Assembly (NCBI RefSeq): GCF_015689335.1
Contig: NZ_CP065053.1
Span: forward strand, 5,580,001-5,644,000
Source of the DNA: Massilia antarctica
Lineage (GTDB): Bacteria; Pseudomonadota; Gammaproteobacteria; Burkholderiales; Burkholderiaceae_D
Length of the DNA: 64,000 nt
Direction of reading: 5' to 3'
Positions 1 through 9,970 of the stretch are shown here, piece after piece. The number at the start of each line of letters is the position of its first letter. Position 1 is the first letter of the stretch. The notes beneath the pieces were generated by a model that made no database searches, was not told where the DNA came from, and saw only the letters and a program-made list of their open reading frames with translations. The position numbers were made by a program, and so were the translations under genes.

Positions 1-1
1 C

Positions 2-1426
2 CAGGATGGCCAGCAGTTACTGGAAGACATGCGCCATCACAAGCTGATCGGCCTGTCGACCATTTTCATCATGATTACCTCGGAAGGCGTCTACAGCAAG
101 GTGGTCAGCGCCGCCGAACTGACCCCGACCGACTACATCCTCAAGCCGTTCACGGTGGACATGCTGAGCCAGCGCATCAACCGCGCCATCGAACGCCGCG
201 CCGTGTTCTTGCCGACGTATAACCTGATCAGCCAGGGCAATCTGCGCGAAGCGATCAGGTCGGCCGCGACCGGCGAAGCGAACCATCCGCGCTATGTGGC
301 CGAATTTGCAAGGCTGCGCGCCGACATGCATGTGGCGCTCGACGAACTGCCGCAGGCCGAGGATATCTACAGCGGCATCCTGGCCAACAAGTCGATCGGA
401 TGGGCCAGCCTGGGCCTGGCGCGCGTGCTGTTTACGCAAGACAAGGTGGAAGAAGCCGAGAACGTTGTCACCAAGCTCATCGAAGACAACCCGAAGTTCA
501 TGGCCGCCTACGATCTGCTGGCCAAGTGCCACGAAATGAACGGCGCCGCCTACCGCGCCCAGAAGATCCTGGAGGAAGCGGTCGCCATTTCGCCGCATAT
601 GGTGCGCCGCCTGCGCCGCCTGGGCGAAGTCGCGCTCGAAGCGGGCGATGTGGTGGTGGCGGAAAAGTCGTTCAAACAGGTGGTATCGCGCTCCAAATAC
701 TCCGAATTTCGCGATCCGGAAGATCACGTGAAGCTGGTCAAGACCTTGCTCAAGAAAGGTGACACCAACCAGGCCGGCAGCGTGATCCGCGACATGGAAA
801 AATCCCTGCGCGGCAATGCCGCCATTGATGCCTGCAAGGCCATTTCGGTGGCGCTGCTGCATGAATCGGCGGGCAATACCGCGGCCGCGGTGACGGAACT
901 CAATGCCGCGGTGGCGGCGGTGCGGCTGTCGAAGGGCTTGTCGAGCGAGCTGAAAATCGGCCTGGCGCGTACCTGCCTGTCGAACCGGCTCGACAATGCG
1001 GCGGCGGAAGTCATGCTGACGGTGATGAACGATGTCGACAGCGACGTGTCGATGCAGGATGCGATGAGCGTGTTCGTCAAGGCCGGCCGTCCGGATCTGG
1101 CCGAAGGCATGAATTCGCGCCTGATGACCCAGGTGCAGGAACTGCTCGACCTGTCGGCCGAAAAAGGCAATATGGGCGACGTCAAGGGCGCGGTGCAAAC
1201 CCTGCTCGAAGCGCAGCACATGGCGCCGAAGAACGTGCAGGTCATGGTGGCGCTGTCCAAGGCGATCCTGCGCCAGCTCGAAGACTTGGGCTGGGACCAT
1301 CCGCTGGCCGAAATTTGCAACACCCAGCTCGATGCCGTCCGCAAGATCGACCCGGCCAATCCGCTGCTGCCGGGACTGACCGAGGATTACCACAGCGCCC
1401 AGCGCAAGTACGGTATTTCCACCTGA
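2..1426 (+). CDS. Receiver-TPR protein, 5' partial
   Basis: The reading frame is open from base 2, so the start and the phosphoacceptor Asp lie outside the window. The first ~60 residues are the end of a CheY-like receiver domain: the conserved Thr/Ser in FIMITSEG and the conserved Lys in YILKPF are both visible. The remaining ~400 residues are helical, with repeated A-x-x-L-A/Y patterns typical of tetratricopeptide repeats (for example near LGLARVLFTQDKVEEAENVVTKL split over two helices). Response regulators with a TPR output instead of a DNA-binding domain usually act through protein contacts. The sensor partner is not visible. A GC-rich hairpin (1444-1465, GCGCGGG/CCCGCGC) follows the stop codon but has no T-run. 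Confidence 0.8.
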   Translation, partial: QDGQQLLEDMRHHKLIGLSTIFIMITSEGVYSKVVSAAELTPTDYILKPFTVDMLSQRINRAIERRAVFLPTYNLISQGNLREAIRSAATGEANHPRYVAEFARLRADMHVALDELPQAEDIYSGILANKSIGWASLGLARVLFTQDKVEEAENVVTKLIEDNPKFMAAYDLLAKCHEMNGAAYRAQKILEEAVAISPHMVRRLRRLGEVALEAGDVVVAEKSFKQVVSRSKYSEFRDPEDHVKLVKTLLKKGDTNQAGSVIRDMEKSLRGNAAIDACKAISVALLHESAGNTAAAVTELNAAVAAVRLSKGLSSELKIGLARTCLSNRLDNAAAEVMLTVMNDVDSDVSMQDAMSVFVKAGRPDLAEGMNSRLMTQVQELLDLSAEKGNMGDVKGAVQTLLEAQHMAPKNVQVMVALSKAILRQLEDLGWDHPLAEICNTQLDAVRKIDPANPLLPGLTEDYHSAQRKYGIST

Positions 1427-1602
1427 TTGTTGGTCAGAGGGCGGCGCGGGGACAGAAACCCGCGCGGACTTTACCGCGTGCCAGAGGCGGCGCCGACGCA
1501 GCTACGGGCACCTCCGGGCCGGGAGGGCGCCAGGGTGGGACGTTCGAACATTCACTGGCGGGATCGGGCGAGCGACCTATTTAGCCCCTTCCTCGCGGCT
1601 GA

Positions 1603-2736
1603 CTACTGCAGACTTTGACCCAACACCTCGGCCAATTCTTGCTCAACATATTTTACGGAAGCATCAATACGCTCCAGCAAGTTGTCGACCCCGCTGTAGC
1701 CGGCCCGGCGTCGATAAAAAAGAATAGCATGCGCGATGCCATCGACGTTCTTCCAGTAGGTCATGTCATCGAGAAAGTGGCGCGACACGGCTAAATGTTT
1801 AAGCTGACTCCCTTCGCCGAAGGTGGAATGGATATCCTTGCAAATCCGGAAGAGCTTATGATCGGTCGTCCCCACCCAATTTTCAAGCGGAACTCGTTTG
1901 AAGCCCATATCCAATGTCAATCCCAATTCATCCGCGAAATTGGCGCCATTCAGCCAAAAAATGTCCATGGCCCCGTTAAATGCAGCCAATCGGCACTTTT
2001 CCGTGGTCGCCCACAATTTAGTAAAATTTTGATGAATGTCGCGGCGCCGGTCTTGCAGCGATTGCGGTAACTGATTAATTTCCGTGGCGTTCAGTGACCA
2101 AAACGCATATTTCGCCAGTTCAAGTTCGAAAGCGTTAACAATGTCCAACATACCCACAATGCTGTGGAGATAACATTCGAATCTCTGTTCGGGAAGCAGT
2201 TGGGAATAGCGCCGCGCGATGTTTTGCATTTGCAGCAAGGACACGTATGCACAGCCGTAAGCCAGCCGCTCGCCGTCGTTCAACTTCGAGAAACTGACGT
2301 TTTTGGCGGTCGATGCTGGGTCGTAGGGGCGCTGGGTTGCCTCGACATCGTCTCGATGGCCCGGCCAAAAGCTGGCGCAAAAATTCTCATAGGCTGTTTT
2401 GGCGAATGCCACCTTATTCTCGGGCATTTCATTAACGCCGATCGCAGTCAGACAAACAGGCGCCTGTGTAAGCAAATCAACCAAGGGCAGCAATCCCACC
2501 TCTTCCGCATCCGATCGCGACGGGCTTGCGGGCAGGCGCTCCATGCGTTGAATGGAACAGTTGTCCAGATTGATCTGGACCATACGCCCGGATGCGAAGA
2601 CATTTCTCGCGTACTGTGGCGTCAGGTCACGGTGCTCTTCGAACCGATGGCGACAAGGTTTAATAAACCGAATTTCATAGTTTTCTCGCATCCTTCCCCC
2701 ATTTACGTCACCGACAAGCGTTTTTTGGTCATTCAT
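1603..2736 (-). CDS. Unknown protein, lower-GC gene
   Basis: A 377-residue protein that I do not recognise. I chose the ATG at 2736 (MNDQKTLVGDV) because a GGGGG ribosome-binding site lies about 6 bases upstream; the frame stays open to 2853 without a better start. There is no signal peptide or membrane segment. Visible features are a central stretch with an invariant-looking FWPGHRDDVEAT, preceded by VNEMPENKV, then a helical, aromatic-rich C-terminal half (YGCAYVSLLQMQNIARRYS, MDIFWLNGANFADELG). Base composition is clearly more AT-rich than the neighbours, which suggests acquisition by transfer. It converges on the receiver-TPR gene. A nuclease-like or abortive-infection role is possible but not shown by any motif I can name. 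Confidence 0.6.
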   Translation of the reverse strand: MNDQKTLVGDVNGGRMRENYEIRFIKPCRHRFEEHRDLTPQYARNVFASGRMVQINLDNCSIQRMERLPASPSRSDAEEVGLLPLVDLLTQAPVCLTAIGVNEMPENKVAFAKTAYENFCASFWPGHRDDVEATQRPYDPASTAKNVSFSKLNDGERLAYGCAYVSLLQMQNIARRYSQLLPEQRFECYLHSIVGMLDIVNAFELELAKYAFWSLNATEINQLPQSLQDRRRDIHQNFTKLWATTEKCRLAAFNGAMDIFWLNGANFADELGLTLDMGFKRVPLENWVGTTDHKLFRICKDIHSTFGEGSQLKHLAVSRHFLDDMTYWKNVDGIAHAILFYRRRAGYSGVDNLLERIDASVKYVEQELAEVLGQSLQ

Positions 2737-2892
2737 TGCATGCCCCCTTGACTCTTGCATGCAAAATACATGTTTCACGACCGTGCGCAACCCTCCATCA
2801 GATCGAGAAGCAAGATTCGCCGCGTCGGCATCGGCCCGCCGAAACAACGTCAATAAGCCACGGCTCCCTTGGCGGCCACATCACACCGATCC

Positions 2893-3795
2893 TCAGCACT
2901 CGCGCGCCAGCGCCCCGCTTTTACATGGCTTGGCGGTGGCCGGCGTGTGCAGCTTGAACGCCGGTTCATGCCGGGCTACCGGTTTCGCCGGAGCGGGCTT
3001 GGCCTTTGCGGCCGGTTTGGCCCCTGGCTTGGGCGCCGCTTTGGGCTTGAGGCCAGGTTTGACGTGCGCCACGGCGGCCGGCTTTTTCTTCACGCCTGCT
3101 TTCACCGCCACCGGCGCCGCGTTTTTCTTCGCGCCTGGCTTGACCACCGCCACAGGCGTTTTAGGATGGGTCAACGGCTTTTTCGCCGCAAGCACCGCTG
3201 CCTTGGCCTTGACCGGATGCTTGGCCGCCAGCGCTTTTTTCGCCACGGTGGCGGCGAGCGGATGCGCTGGTTTCGGCGCAGGCGCTGGCTCAAGCGGCTT
3301 TTTGACCGCCGCCGCCGGCTTTTCCGGTTCCGGCGGCAAGACGACCAGCGGGGGCACCGCTTCCGGCGCCGGCGTGATCCGGCCCGGCGGCGGTGCTGTG
3401 TTATCCGGCGGCGGTTCGGTGGCCGTCAGGGGCACCACAGCCGGTGGCGCCGCCGTGAGCGCCGGCTTGGCCCGCACCGCTGTGTCAATCTTCGCGCTCA
3501 TCGCCACGGCTTGCATGGCATCGTCGACCTTGCGTTCCGAATAAAACCAGAAGCCGGCACCGGCCAGCGCCGCCAGGGCAGCCACGCTGCCGCCCCAGGC
3601 CACCGCCGTGCCGATCCAGTCGCCCGCAGGCACCCTGTCTTGCGGCGCGATACCCGACAACACGGGCGGTCCGTCCGGCTCCGATGAAGGCAGCGCCGTT
3701 TCGGGAGGGACTGCCGGCGCAGCCGGTGCCGGCCCGTTTTCCGGCAACAGGCTCGGTTCTACCCGCCTGGGTTCGTTTTGCTCATGTGATTCCAA
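2893..3795 (-). CDS. Lys/Ala/Pro-rich single-pass membrane protein
   Basis: A 300-residue protein with an acidic, proline-rich N-terminus of ~65 residues, one transmembrane helix (about 63-85, GTAVAWGGSVAALAALAGAG), a short linker and a ~190-residue low-complexity tail dominated by K, P and A (AAKKPL, VKAGVKKKPA, KPGAKPAAKAKP). The layout implies a cytoplasmic N-terminus and a basic periplasmic tail, resembling TonB-like spacers or histone-H1-like basic repeats. I see no folded TonB C-terminal domain. Overlapping frames on the other strand are also open because of the GC bias, but only this one gives a coherent helix plus repeat. Function unknown; wall, DNA or partner-protein binding through the basic tail is speculative. 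Confidence 0.55.
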   Translation of the reverse strand: MESHEQNEPRRVEPSLLPENGPAPAAPAVPPETALPSSEPDGPPVLSGIAPQDRVPAGDWIGTAVAWGGSVAALAALAGAGFWFYSERKVDDAMQAVAMSAKIDTAVRAKPALTAAPPAVVPLTATEPPPDNTAPPPGRITPAPEAVPPLVVLPPEPEKPAAAVKKPLEPAPAPKPAHPLAATVAKKALAAKHPVKAKAAVLAAKKPLTHPKTPVAVVKPGAKKNAAPVAVKAGVKKKPAAVAHVKPGLKPKAAPKPGAKPAAKAKPAPAKPVARHEPAFKLHTPATAKPCKSGALAREC

Positions 3796-3854
3796 AATCT
3801 AACCCTTAGTGATCCGACACTGAATTGTGTACCTAGACACAAGTGTAGCCAATT

Positions 3855-6800
3855 TCACACATTTTCGGAGCACGCTTCTCCAAATCCCCCTCCGCCCGGC
3901 GTTTCGATCACGAACAGGTCGCCTGCCGCCATCTCGGTTTTGCCGATGTGCGCGAGCAGCTCGATGCTGCCGTCGGCCCGCACCACCTTGTTCACACCGC
4001 AGGCGCCCGGGCTGCCGCCGGCCATGCCGAACGGCGCATGGATGCGGTTGTTCGACAGGATCGCCGCCGTCATCGGTTCCAGGAAACGCAGCTTGCGCAC
4101 CCCGCCGTTGCCGCCGTGGCAGCGCCCTGCTCCGCCCGAACCGGGCCGGATTTCATAGCTTTCCAGCCGCACCGGGAAGCGAAATTCCAGGATTTCCGGG
4201 TCGGTCAGGCGCGAATTGGTCATATTGGTCTGGACCACGTCGGTGCCGTTGTAACCCTCGCCGGCGCCGGAACCGCCCGAAATGGTTTCGTAATATTGGT
4301 ATTTGGCGTTCCCGAAGGTGAAGTTGTTCATCGTGCCCTGCGAGGCGGCCATGACCCCGAGCGCGCCGTACAAGGTATTGGTGATGCAGGTCGACGTTTC
4401 CACGTTGCCCGACACCACCGACGCCGGATAGTGCGGATTGAGCATCGAGCCGGGCGGGATGATCACCTTCAGCGGTTTCAGGCAGCCCGCATTGAGCGGA
4501 ATTTCGTCGTCCACCAAGGTGCGGAACACGTACAGCACCGCCGCCATGCACACCGCCGACGGCGCGTTGAAGTTGTTGGCCAACTGCGGCGACGTGCCCG
4601 TAAAGTCGATGGTCGCGCTGCGCGCGGCCCGGTCGACCCGGATGGCGACCTGGATCTGCGCGCCATTATCGAGCTGCGTGGTGAAGTCGCCGTCGCCCAG
4701 CGCCGTGATCACGCGCCGCACCGCTTCTTCCGCGTTGTCCTGCACGTGGCCCATGTAGGCCTGCACGACGGCCAGGCCGAAGTGCGCGACCATCTTGCGC
4801 AGTTCGTCCACGCCCTTCTGGTTGGCTGCCACCTGGGCGCGCAGGTCGGCCATGTTCTGGTCGGGATTGCGTGCCGGGTAGCGTGCGCCGCACAAGAGAG
4901 CGCGCGCTTCAACGTCGCGCAGCATCCCATCGGCGCCGTCGACCAGCTTGAAATTATCGATCAACACGCCTTCCTCCTCGATGAACACCGAGTCTGGCGG
5001 CATCGACCCCGGCGTGGTGCCGCCGATGTCGGCGTGGTGGCCGCGCGAGCCGACGTAAAACAGGATCGCGGCGCCCGCCTCGTCGAATACCGGCGTAATC
5101 ACCGTCACGTCGGGCAGGTGGGTGCCGCCGTGGTAAGGATCGTTGAGCATGAAGACGTCGCCCGGACGCATCTTGCCGGCGTTCTCGGTCATGACGGTCT
5201 TGATCGATTCGCCCATCGAGCCCAGATGCACCGGCATGTGCGGCGCATTGGCGATCAGATTGCCGGCGGCGTCGAAAATCGCGCAGCTGAAGTCCAGCCG
5301 CTCCTTGATGTTGACCGAATACGCGGTGTTCTGCAGGCGCAGCCCCATTTGCTCGGCGATCGACATGAACAGGTTATTGAAGATCTCCAGCATCACCGGG
5401 TCGGCCGTAGTGCCGATGGCGCGCCGCGCGGGCAGCGCTTCGATCCGGGTCAGCACCAGGTGGTTGTGCGGCGTGACTTTCGCCTGCCAGCCCAGTTCCA
5501 CCACGGTGGTGGCATTGTCCTCGGCGACAATGGCCGGGCCCTTGATCACGTCGCCCGGACGCATGTCGGCGCGCTTGTACAGGCCCGTGTTGTGCCACGA
5601 GTCGGCGCCGAACATGCGCACCGTCTCGCGCGCCTTGAGCGGCCCCTCGCGCGTGGGCAGCACTACCAGGCTCTCGGCCGGCGCGTCGGAGGCGCCGATG
5701 GCTTCGACCGACACCGCCTCGACCACCATCGCCTTGGACGGCATCAGGAACGAAAAGCGCTTCTTGTAGGCGGTCTCGAACTGGCTCTTCATGCGCTCGG
5801 GATTATCGAACAGGACGATGATGGCCGAGTCGGTGCCTTCGTAGCGCAGATGAACGCGGCGCACCAGGCGGATGCGCGACGCGGCCACGCCCTGGTGCGT
5901 GAGTTCGCGGGTCAGGCCGTCGCCGAGGGCGTGCAGATAGCCGGCCAGCATATCGGGCGTGGTATCAAGCAGGCGCAGTTCGACCGCGCGCTCGCGCATG
6001 GCGCGCTGGTCGGCCAGGCCCATGCCGTAGGCCGACAGCACGCCGGCCAGCGAGTGCACGAACACCGTCTTCATGCCGAGGGCGTCGGCCACCAGGCAGG
6101 CGTGCTGGCCGCCGGCGCCGCCAAAACTGGTGAGGGCGTATTCGGTCACGTCGTGGCCGCGCTGCACCGAGATCTGCTTGATCGCGTTGGCCATGTTCCC
6201 GACCGCGATCTGGATGAAGCCTTCGGCCACCTGCTCCGGCGCGGGCGTGACGCCGGTGGCAGCGCCGATTTGCTGCGCCAGCGCGCGGAACTGCGCGCGC
6301 ACGCTCTCCGGGTCGAGCGGCTGGTTGGCCTCGGGACCGAACAGGCGCGGGAAATGGGCTGGCTGGATTTTGCCCAGCATGACGTTGCAGTCGGTGACCG
6401 CGAGCGGACCGCCGCGGCGGTAGCTGGCCGGGCCCGGATTGGCACCGGCGCTGTCCGGGCCGACGCGATAGCGGCTGCCGTCGAAATGCAGGAGCGAGCC
6501 GCCGCCGGCGGCCACGGTGTGAATGCTCATCATCGGCGCGCGCATGCGCACCCCGGCGACCTGGGTCTCGAACACGCGCTCGAATTCGCCCGAAAAGTGC
6601 GACACGTCGGTCGAGGTGCCGCCCATGTCGAAGCCGATCACCTTGTCGAAGCCGGCCAGCTGGCTGGCGCGCGCCATGCCGACGATGCCGCCGGCGGGGC
6701 CGGACAGGATGCTGTCCTTGCCCTGGAAGGCGCGCGCGTCGGTCAGGCCGCCGTTCGACTGCATGAACTGCAGGTTCACGGTGGGCATGTCAGCGGCTAC

Positions 6801-7469
6801 CTGGTCGACGTAGCGGCGCAGGATCGGCGAGAGGTAGGCGTCAACGACGGTGGTGTCGCCGCGCGCGACCAGTTTCATCATCGGGCTCACTTCGTGCGAT
6901 ACCGAGACCTGGGTGTAGCCGATGGCACGGGCGATGCGTGCGCAAGCCGCTTCGTGCGCGGTGTAGCGGTAGCCGTGCATGAAGACGATCGCCAGCGAGC
7001 GGGCGCCGTCGTCGTAGGCCGTTTGCAGGGCGGCGCGGGTGGCGTCGTCGTCGAGTGGCGTAAGCACGTCGCCGTGGGCGCCCACCCGTTCATCGATTTC
7101 CACCACGTGGCTGTACAGCAGTTCCGGCAGCACGATATGACGATCGAACAATTTGGGCCGGTTCTGATACGCTATGCGCAGCGCATCGCGAAAGCCGCGC
7201 GTGATGGCCAGCGCCGTGCGCTCGCCTTTGCGTTCGAGCAGGGCGTTGGTGGCGACGGTGGTGCCCATCTTGACCGCCTCGATGGCCTCGACCGGGATTG
7301 GCGCGCCCGCTTGCAGACCAAGCAGGTGGCGGATGCCGGCGACGGCCGCGTCGCTATACTGCTCCGGATTTTCGGACAGCAATTTATGGGTCACCAGGCT
7401 GCCGTCAGGCTGACGTGCCACGATGTCGGTAAATGTGCCGCCGCGATCGATCCAGAATTGCCAATCCAT
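3855..7469 (-). CDS. oplAH: 5-oxoprolinase (ATP-hydrolysing), fused HyuA-HyuB
   Basis: A 1204-residue protein of the size of bacterial and eukaryotic 5-oxoprolinases, which open 5-oxo-L-proline to glutamate using ATP. Residues 1-~680 are the hydantoinase-A/acetone-carboxylase-beta type half, with the actin-like nucleotide motifs DRGGTFTDI at the start and [13 protein letters not shown] near 276. Residues ~690-1200 are the hydantoinase-B half, with [13 protein letters not shown] and [11 protein letters not shown], the glycine/His-rich motifs of this family. The fusion in one chain favours oxoprolinase over hydantoinase, whose subunits are usually separate genes. It is monocistronic and divergent from the NAD(P)HX repair gene. 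The C-terminus ends GGGGFGEAC as in relatives. Confidence 0.93.
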   Translation of the reverse strand: MDWQFWIDRGGTFTDIVARQPDGSLVTHKLLSENPEQYSDAAVAGIRHLLGLQAGAPIPVEAIEAVKMGTTVATNALLERKGERTALAITRGFRDALRIAYQNRPKLFDRHIVLPELLYSHVVEIDERVGAHGDVLTPLDDDATRAALQTAYDDGARSLAIVFMHGYRYTAHEAACARIARAIGYTQVSVSHEVSPMMKLVARGDTTVVDAYLSPILRRYVDQVAADMPTVNLQFMQSNGGLTDARAFQGKDSILSGPAGGIVGMARASQLAGFDKVIGFDMGGTSTDVSHFSGEFERVFETQVAGVRMRAPMMSIHTVAAGGGSLLHFDGSRYRVGPDSAGANPGPASYRRGGPLAVTDCNVMLGKIQPAHFPRLFGPEANQPLDPESVRAQFRALAQQIGAATGVTPAPEQVAEGFIQIAVGNMANAIKQISVQRGHDVTEYALTSFGGAGGQHACLVADALGMKTVFVHSLAGVLSAYGMGLADQRAMRERAVELRLLDTTPDMLAGYLHALGDGLTRELTHQGVAASRIRLVRRVHLRYEGTDSAIIVLFDNPERMKSQFETAYKKRFSFLMPSKAMVVEAVSVEAIGASDAPAESLVVLPTREGPLKARETVRMFGADSWHNTGLYKRADMRPGDVIKGPAIVAEDNATTVVELGWQAKVTPHNHLVLTRIEALPARRAIGTTADPVMLEIFNNLFMSIAEQMGLRLQNTAYSVNIKERLDFSCAIFDAAGNLIANAPHMPVHLGSMGESIKTVMTENAGKMRPGDVFMLNDPYHGGTHLPDVTVITPVFDEAGAAILFYVGSRGHHADIGGTTPGSMPPDSVFIEEEGVLIDNFKLVDGADGMLRDVEARALLCGARYPARNPDQNMADLRAQVAANQKGVDELRKMVAHFGLAVVQAYMGHVQDNAEEAVRRVITALGDGDFTTQLDNGAQIQVAIRVDRAARSATIDFTGTSPQLANNFNAPSAVCMAAVLYVFRTLVDDEIPLNAGCLKPLKVIIPPGSMLNPHYPASVVSGNVETSTCITNTLYGALGVMAASQGTMNNFTFGNAKYQYYETISGGSGAGEGYNGTDVVQTNMTNSRLTDPEILEFRFPVRLESYEIRPGSGGAGRCHGGNGGVRKLRFLEPMTAAILSNNRIHAPFGMAGGSPGACGVNKVVRADGSIELLAHIGKTEMAAGDLFVIETPGGGGFGEACSENV

Positions 7470-7581
7470 GTGCCGTCCTTAAATGTGTTTGGGATGGCGC
7501 ATATTGTAGTGCCCAACCCGAAATTTTAGTCGGAACGTATTGAAATTGGCACAATATTGGTGCCCGTGCAACGGAGTTATG

Positions 7582-9066
7582 ATGAAATCACTATACAGCG
7601 TGGCCGAAATCCGCAGTATCGAACATGCCCTGGCGGCGACCCTGCCGGCGGGCACCTTGATGCGGCGCGCCGGCGAGGCGGCCACCAGCGCCGCGCGCGA
7701 CATGCTGGCCGGGCACAAGGTGCTGGTGCTGGCCGGCCCGGGTAACAACGGCAGCGATGCGCTCGAAGTCGCGGCCAATCTGGCCGGTCCGGACACCGAT
7801 GCGCAAGCCGACGTCACGGTTCTGTATTTTCCCGGCGCGGCGGCGCCCTCGGTGGAGACGGCGCAGGCACTGGCCCGGGCGCGCGCCAGCAAGGCGCACT
7901 TTGCCGGCACCCTGCCGCTCGGGCGCGACTGGAGCCTGATCGTCGATGGCCTGTTCGGCATCGGACTCGAACGTCCGCTCGCGGGCGCCATGCGCGCGCT
8001 GGTCGATAGCATCAATGAACTCGGGCGGCCGGTGCTGGCGCTCGATGTGCCGAGCGGGCTCGATGCCGATACCGGCGCCGTGATCGGCCCGGACGGCGTG
8101 GCGATCCGGGCGACGCGCACGATTACCTTCATCGGCGACAAGCCAGGGCTGCATACCTTCGAGGGACGCGATTACGCGGGCCAGGTGCAGCTGGCGCCGC
8201 TGGGCATCGATCCGGGCCAGCGGCCGCCGGCAGGAGCGTGCCTGAACGAACCGGCGCTGTTTTCGCTGCACCTGGCGCCGCGCCGGCAAAACAGCCACAA
8301 AGGCAGCTTTGGCGATGTGGCCGTGATCGGCGGGGCGAAAGGCATGGCTGGCGCGCCCCTGCTGGCGGCGCGCGGCGCGCTGTTCTGCGGCGCCGGTCGG
8401 GTATTCGTGGCGGCCATCGATCCCCTGACAGCGGTCGATTTCGCGCAGCCCGAGATCATGATGCGCGACGCGCAGGAGTTCGACAGCGGCGACGGCACCT
8501 TGGTGATCGGCCCTGGCATGGGCGATTCGGTCATCGCCATGCGGGTGCTGTTCAAGGCGCTCGAAGGCACGGCGCCGCTGGTGATCGATGCCGATGCGCT
8601 CAACCTGATCGCGGCCAGTCCGGATTTGCAGGGGCGGCTGGCGCAGCGCGCGGCGCCGGCGATCCTGACGCCGCATCCGCTGGAGGCGGCGCGGCTTCTG
8701 GGCGTGACCAGCTCCGTGGTGCAGGGCGACCGGCTGGCCGCTGCGCGCGAACTGGCGTCGCGCCTGAACGCGGTGGTGGTGCTGAAAGGGTCGGGCAGCG
8801 TGATTGCGAATGCCAGTGGCGCGGTCGTGATCAATCCGACCGGGAACGCGGGACTGGCCACGGCGGGCAGCGGCGACGTGCTGGCGGGGATCTGCGGCAG
8901 CTTGCTGGCGCAGGGGTGGGAGGCCTGGGAGGCGGCGCTGGGCGCGGTCTGGGTGCATGGCGCGGCGGCCGACCGGCTGGTGGCGCATGGGAGCGGGCCG
9001 ATTGGCTTGACGGCGGGTGAATTGCCGCTGGCGGCACGCGCGGTGCTGAACGCGCTGGCGCGCTAG
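7582..9066 (+). CDS. nnr: Bifunctional NAD(P)H-hydrate epimerase/dehydratase
   Basis: Repairs hydrated NAD(P)H: the N-terminal YjeF_N (NnrE) half epimerises S/R-NAD(P)HX, and the C-terminal ribokinase-like (NnrD) half dehydrates the S form using ADP. Visible motifs are GPGNNGSDALEVA and VDGLFGIGLERPL, then DVPSGLDADTG in the epimerase half (to ~residue 210). The dehydratase half has HKGSFGDVAVIGGAKG, IGPGMG, VIDADALNLIA, LTPHPLEAARLL and the catalytic GNAGLATAGSGDVLAG. I prefer the second of two adjacent ATGs (7579 and 7582) because GGAG at 7573-7576 is then 5 bases away. 494 residues matches E. coli YjeF (NnrDE). Confidence 0.93.
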   Translation: MKSLYSVAEIRSIEHALAATLPAGTLMRRAGEAATSAARDMLAGHKVLVLAGPGNNGSDALEVAANLAGPDTDAQADVTVLYFPGAAAPSVETAQALARARASKAHFAGTLPLGRDWSLIVDGLFGIGLERPLAGAMRALVDSINELGRPVLALDVPSGLDADTGAVIGPDGVAIRATRTITFIGDKPGLHTFEGRDYAGQVQLAPLGIDPGQRPPAGACLNEPALFSLHLAPRRQNSHKGSFGDVAVIGGAKGMAGAPLLAARGALFCGAGRVFVAAIDPLTAVDFAQPEIMMRDAQEFDSGDGTLVIGPGMGDSVIAMRVLFKALEGTAPLVIDADALNLIAASPDLQGRLAQRAAPAILTPHPLEAARLLGVTSSVVQGDRLAAARELASRLNAVVVLKGSGSVIANASGAVVINPTGNAGLATAGSGDVLAGICGSLLAQGWEAWEAALGAVWVHGAAADRLVAHGSGPIGLTAGELPLAARAVLNALAR

Positions 9067-9110
9067 TCGCAACCGGCTTGACCGCTCCACGGCCGGTCGT
9101 TCCCGCCTCC

Positions 9111-9199
9111 CGTCGTTCCCGCGAAGGCGGGAACCCAAGTTGGTACCGAAGCCGTTGGCGGCTCATGGAACTTGGGTTCCCGCCTTCGCGGGAACGACG
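9111..9199. repeat. Large inverted repeat, REP-like element copy 1
   Basis: Two perfectly complementary 31-base arms (9111-9141 and 9169-9199) separated by 27 bases. Each arm also contains its own hairpin, TTCCCGC-GAAG-GCGGGAA, so the element can fold as one long stem or two short ones. It lies in the convergent gap between nnr and the ABC ATPase gene, where it could stop transcription from both sides. A second, less perfect copy is at 25693-25781. Elements with this core are scattered in many proteobacterial genomes. Confidence 0.9.
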
Positions 9200-9253
9200 G
9201 GGGAAGGATGGAGAACGGGGGAACGACGCGGGGGCGACGGCGCTAAGCGATGA

Positions 9254-9970
9254 CTAAACCAAGCGTCCAGCCGCAATCGTAATCGTGCGTCCGCAGCGCG
9301 CCGCAATCGACGGATCGTGCGTGACCAGCACCAGGGTCGAGCCCCGTTCCCGGTTCAACTCGAACATCAGCTGAATCACCGATTCGCCGGTGGCCGCGTC
9401 AAGACTGCCGGTCGGCTCGTCCGCGAACAGCAGCGGCGGCTCGGTCACGAACGCGCGCGCCAGGGCCACGCGCTGCTGCTCCCCGCCCGACAAAAATTTC
9501 GGATAATGCTTCAGCCGGCTCGACAGCCCTACCCGCCCCAGCATCGCCGCCGCCTTGTCCTTCGCATCACTTTCACCGCGCAATTCCATTGGCAGCATGA
9601 CGTTTTCCAGCGCATTCAAGTGCGCCAGCAGCTGGAACGACTGGAACACGAAGCCCAGCTTGGCCTTGCGCAGGCTGGCGCGGCCATCTTCATCGAGCGC
9701 GAAGATATCGTCGCCGGCGAGGATGACCTTGCCGGACGATGGCGTGTCCAGGCCTGCCAGCAGCCCGAGCAAGGTCGACTTCCCGGAACCGGACGCGCCC
9801 ACGATCGCGAGCGTCTCGGCCGGTTGCACTGTAAAATCCACACTGTGCAGGATGGTGAGTTCGCCGCTGGCGTCGGCCACCCGTTTCGACAAGCCGATCA
9901 CCTCGATCGCCGCCGACGCCTTTGCATGGTCACTTACGTAACGATTGGAAGAATCAGGAATGTCACGCAT
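9254..9970 (-). CDS. ABC transporter ATP-binding protein (YbbA/LolD type)
   Basis: A 238-residue stand-alone ATPase of the LolD/MacB/YbbA class. The Walker A motif GASGSGKST is at 58-66, the signature [11 protein letters not shown] starts at 160, and Walker [10 protein letters not shown] is at 180-188, followed by the H-loop VLVTHD. The insertion [16 protein letters not shown] is typical of the lipoprotein/antimicrobial-peptide export group. In E. coli ybbA lies divergent from tesA, as here, but is followed by the permease ybbP. No permease follows here, so the membrane partner is missing from the window. Its start codon (9970) lies inside the first codons of tesA on the other strand, so the two promoters must sit within each other's genes, unless a shorter start is used. 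Confidence 0.85.
   Translation of the reverse strand: MRDIPDSSNRYVSDHAKASAAIEVIGLSKRVADASGELTILHSVDFTVQPAETLAIVGASGSGKSTLLGLLAGLDTPSSGKVILAGDDIFALDEDGRASLRKAKLGFVFQSFQLLAHLNALENVMLPMELRGESDAKDKAAAMLGRVGLSSRLKHYPKFLSGGEQQRVALARAFVTEPPLLFADEPTGSLDAATGESVIQLMFELNRERGSTLVLVTHDPSIAARCGRTITIAAGRLV

Noticed and set aside
1444..1465. GC-rich hairpin after the receiver-TPR gene as a terminator.
   Set aside because: Strong stem but no T-run on either strand; left as a structure of unknown role.
3948..7529. A 1193-codon plus-strand frame over the 5-oxoprolinase gene.
   Set aside because: Antisense shadow: the minus strand encodes clear oxoprolinase motifs throughout.
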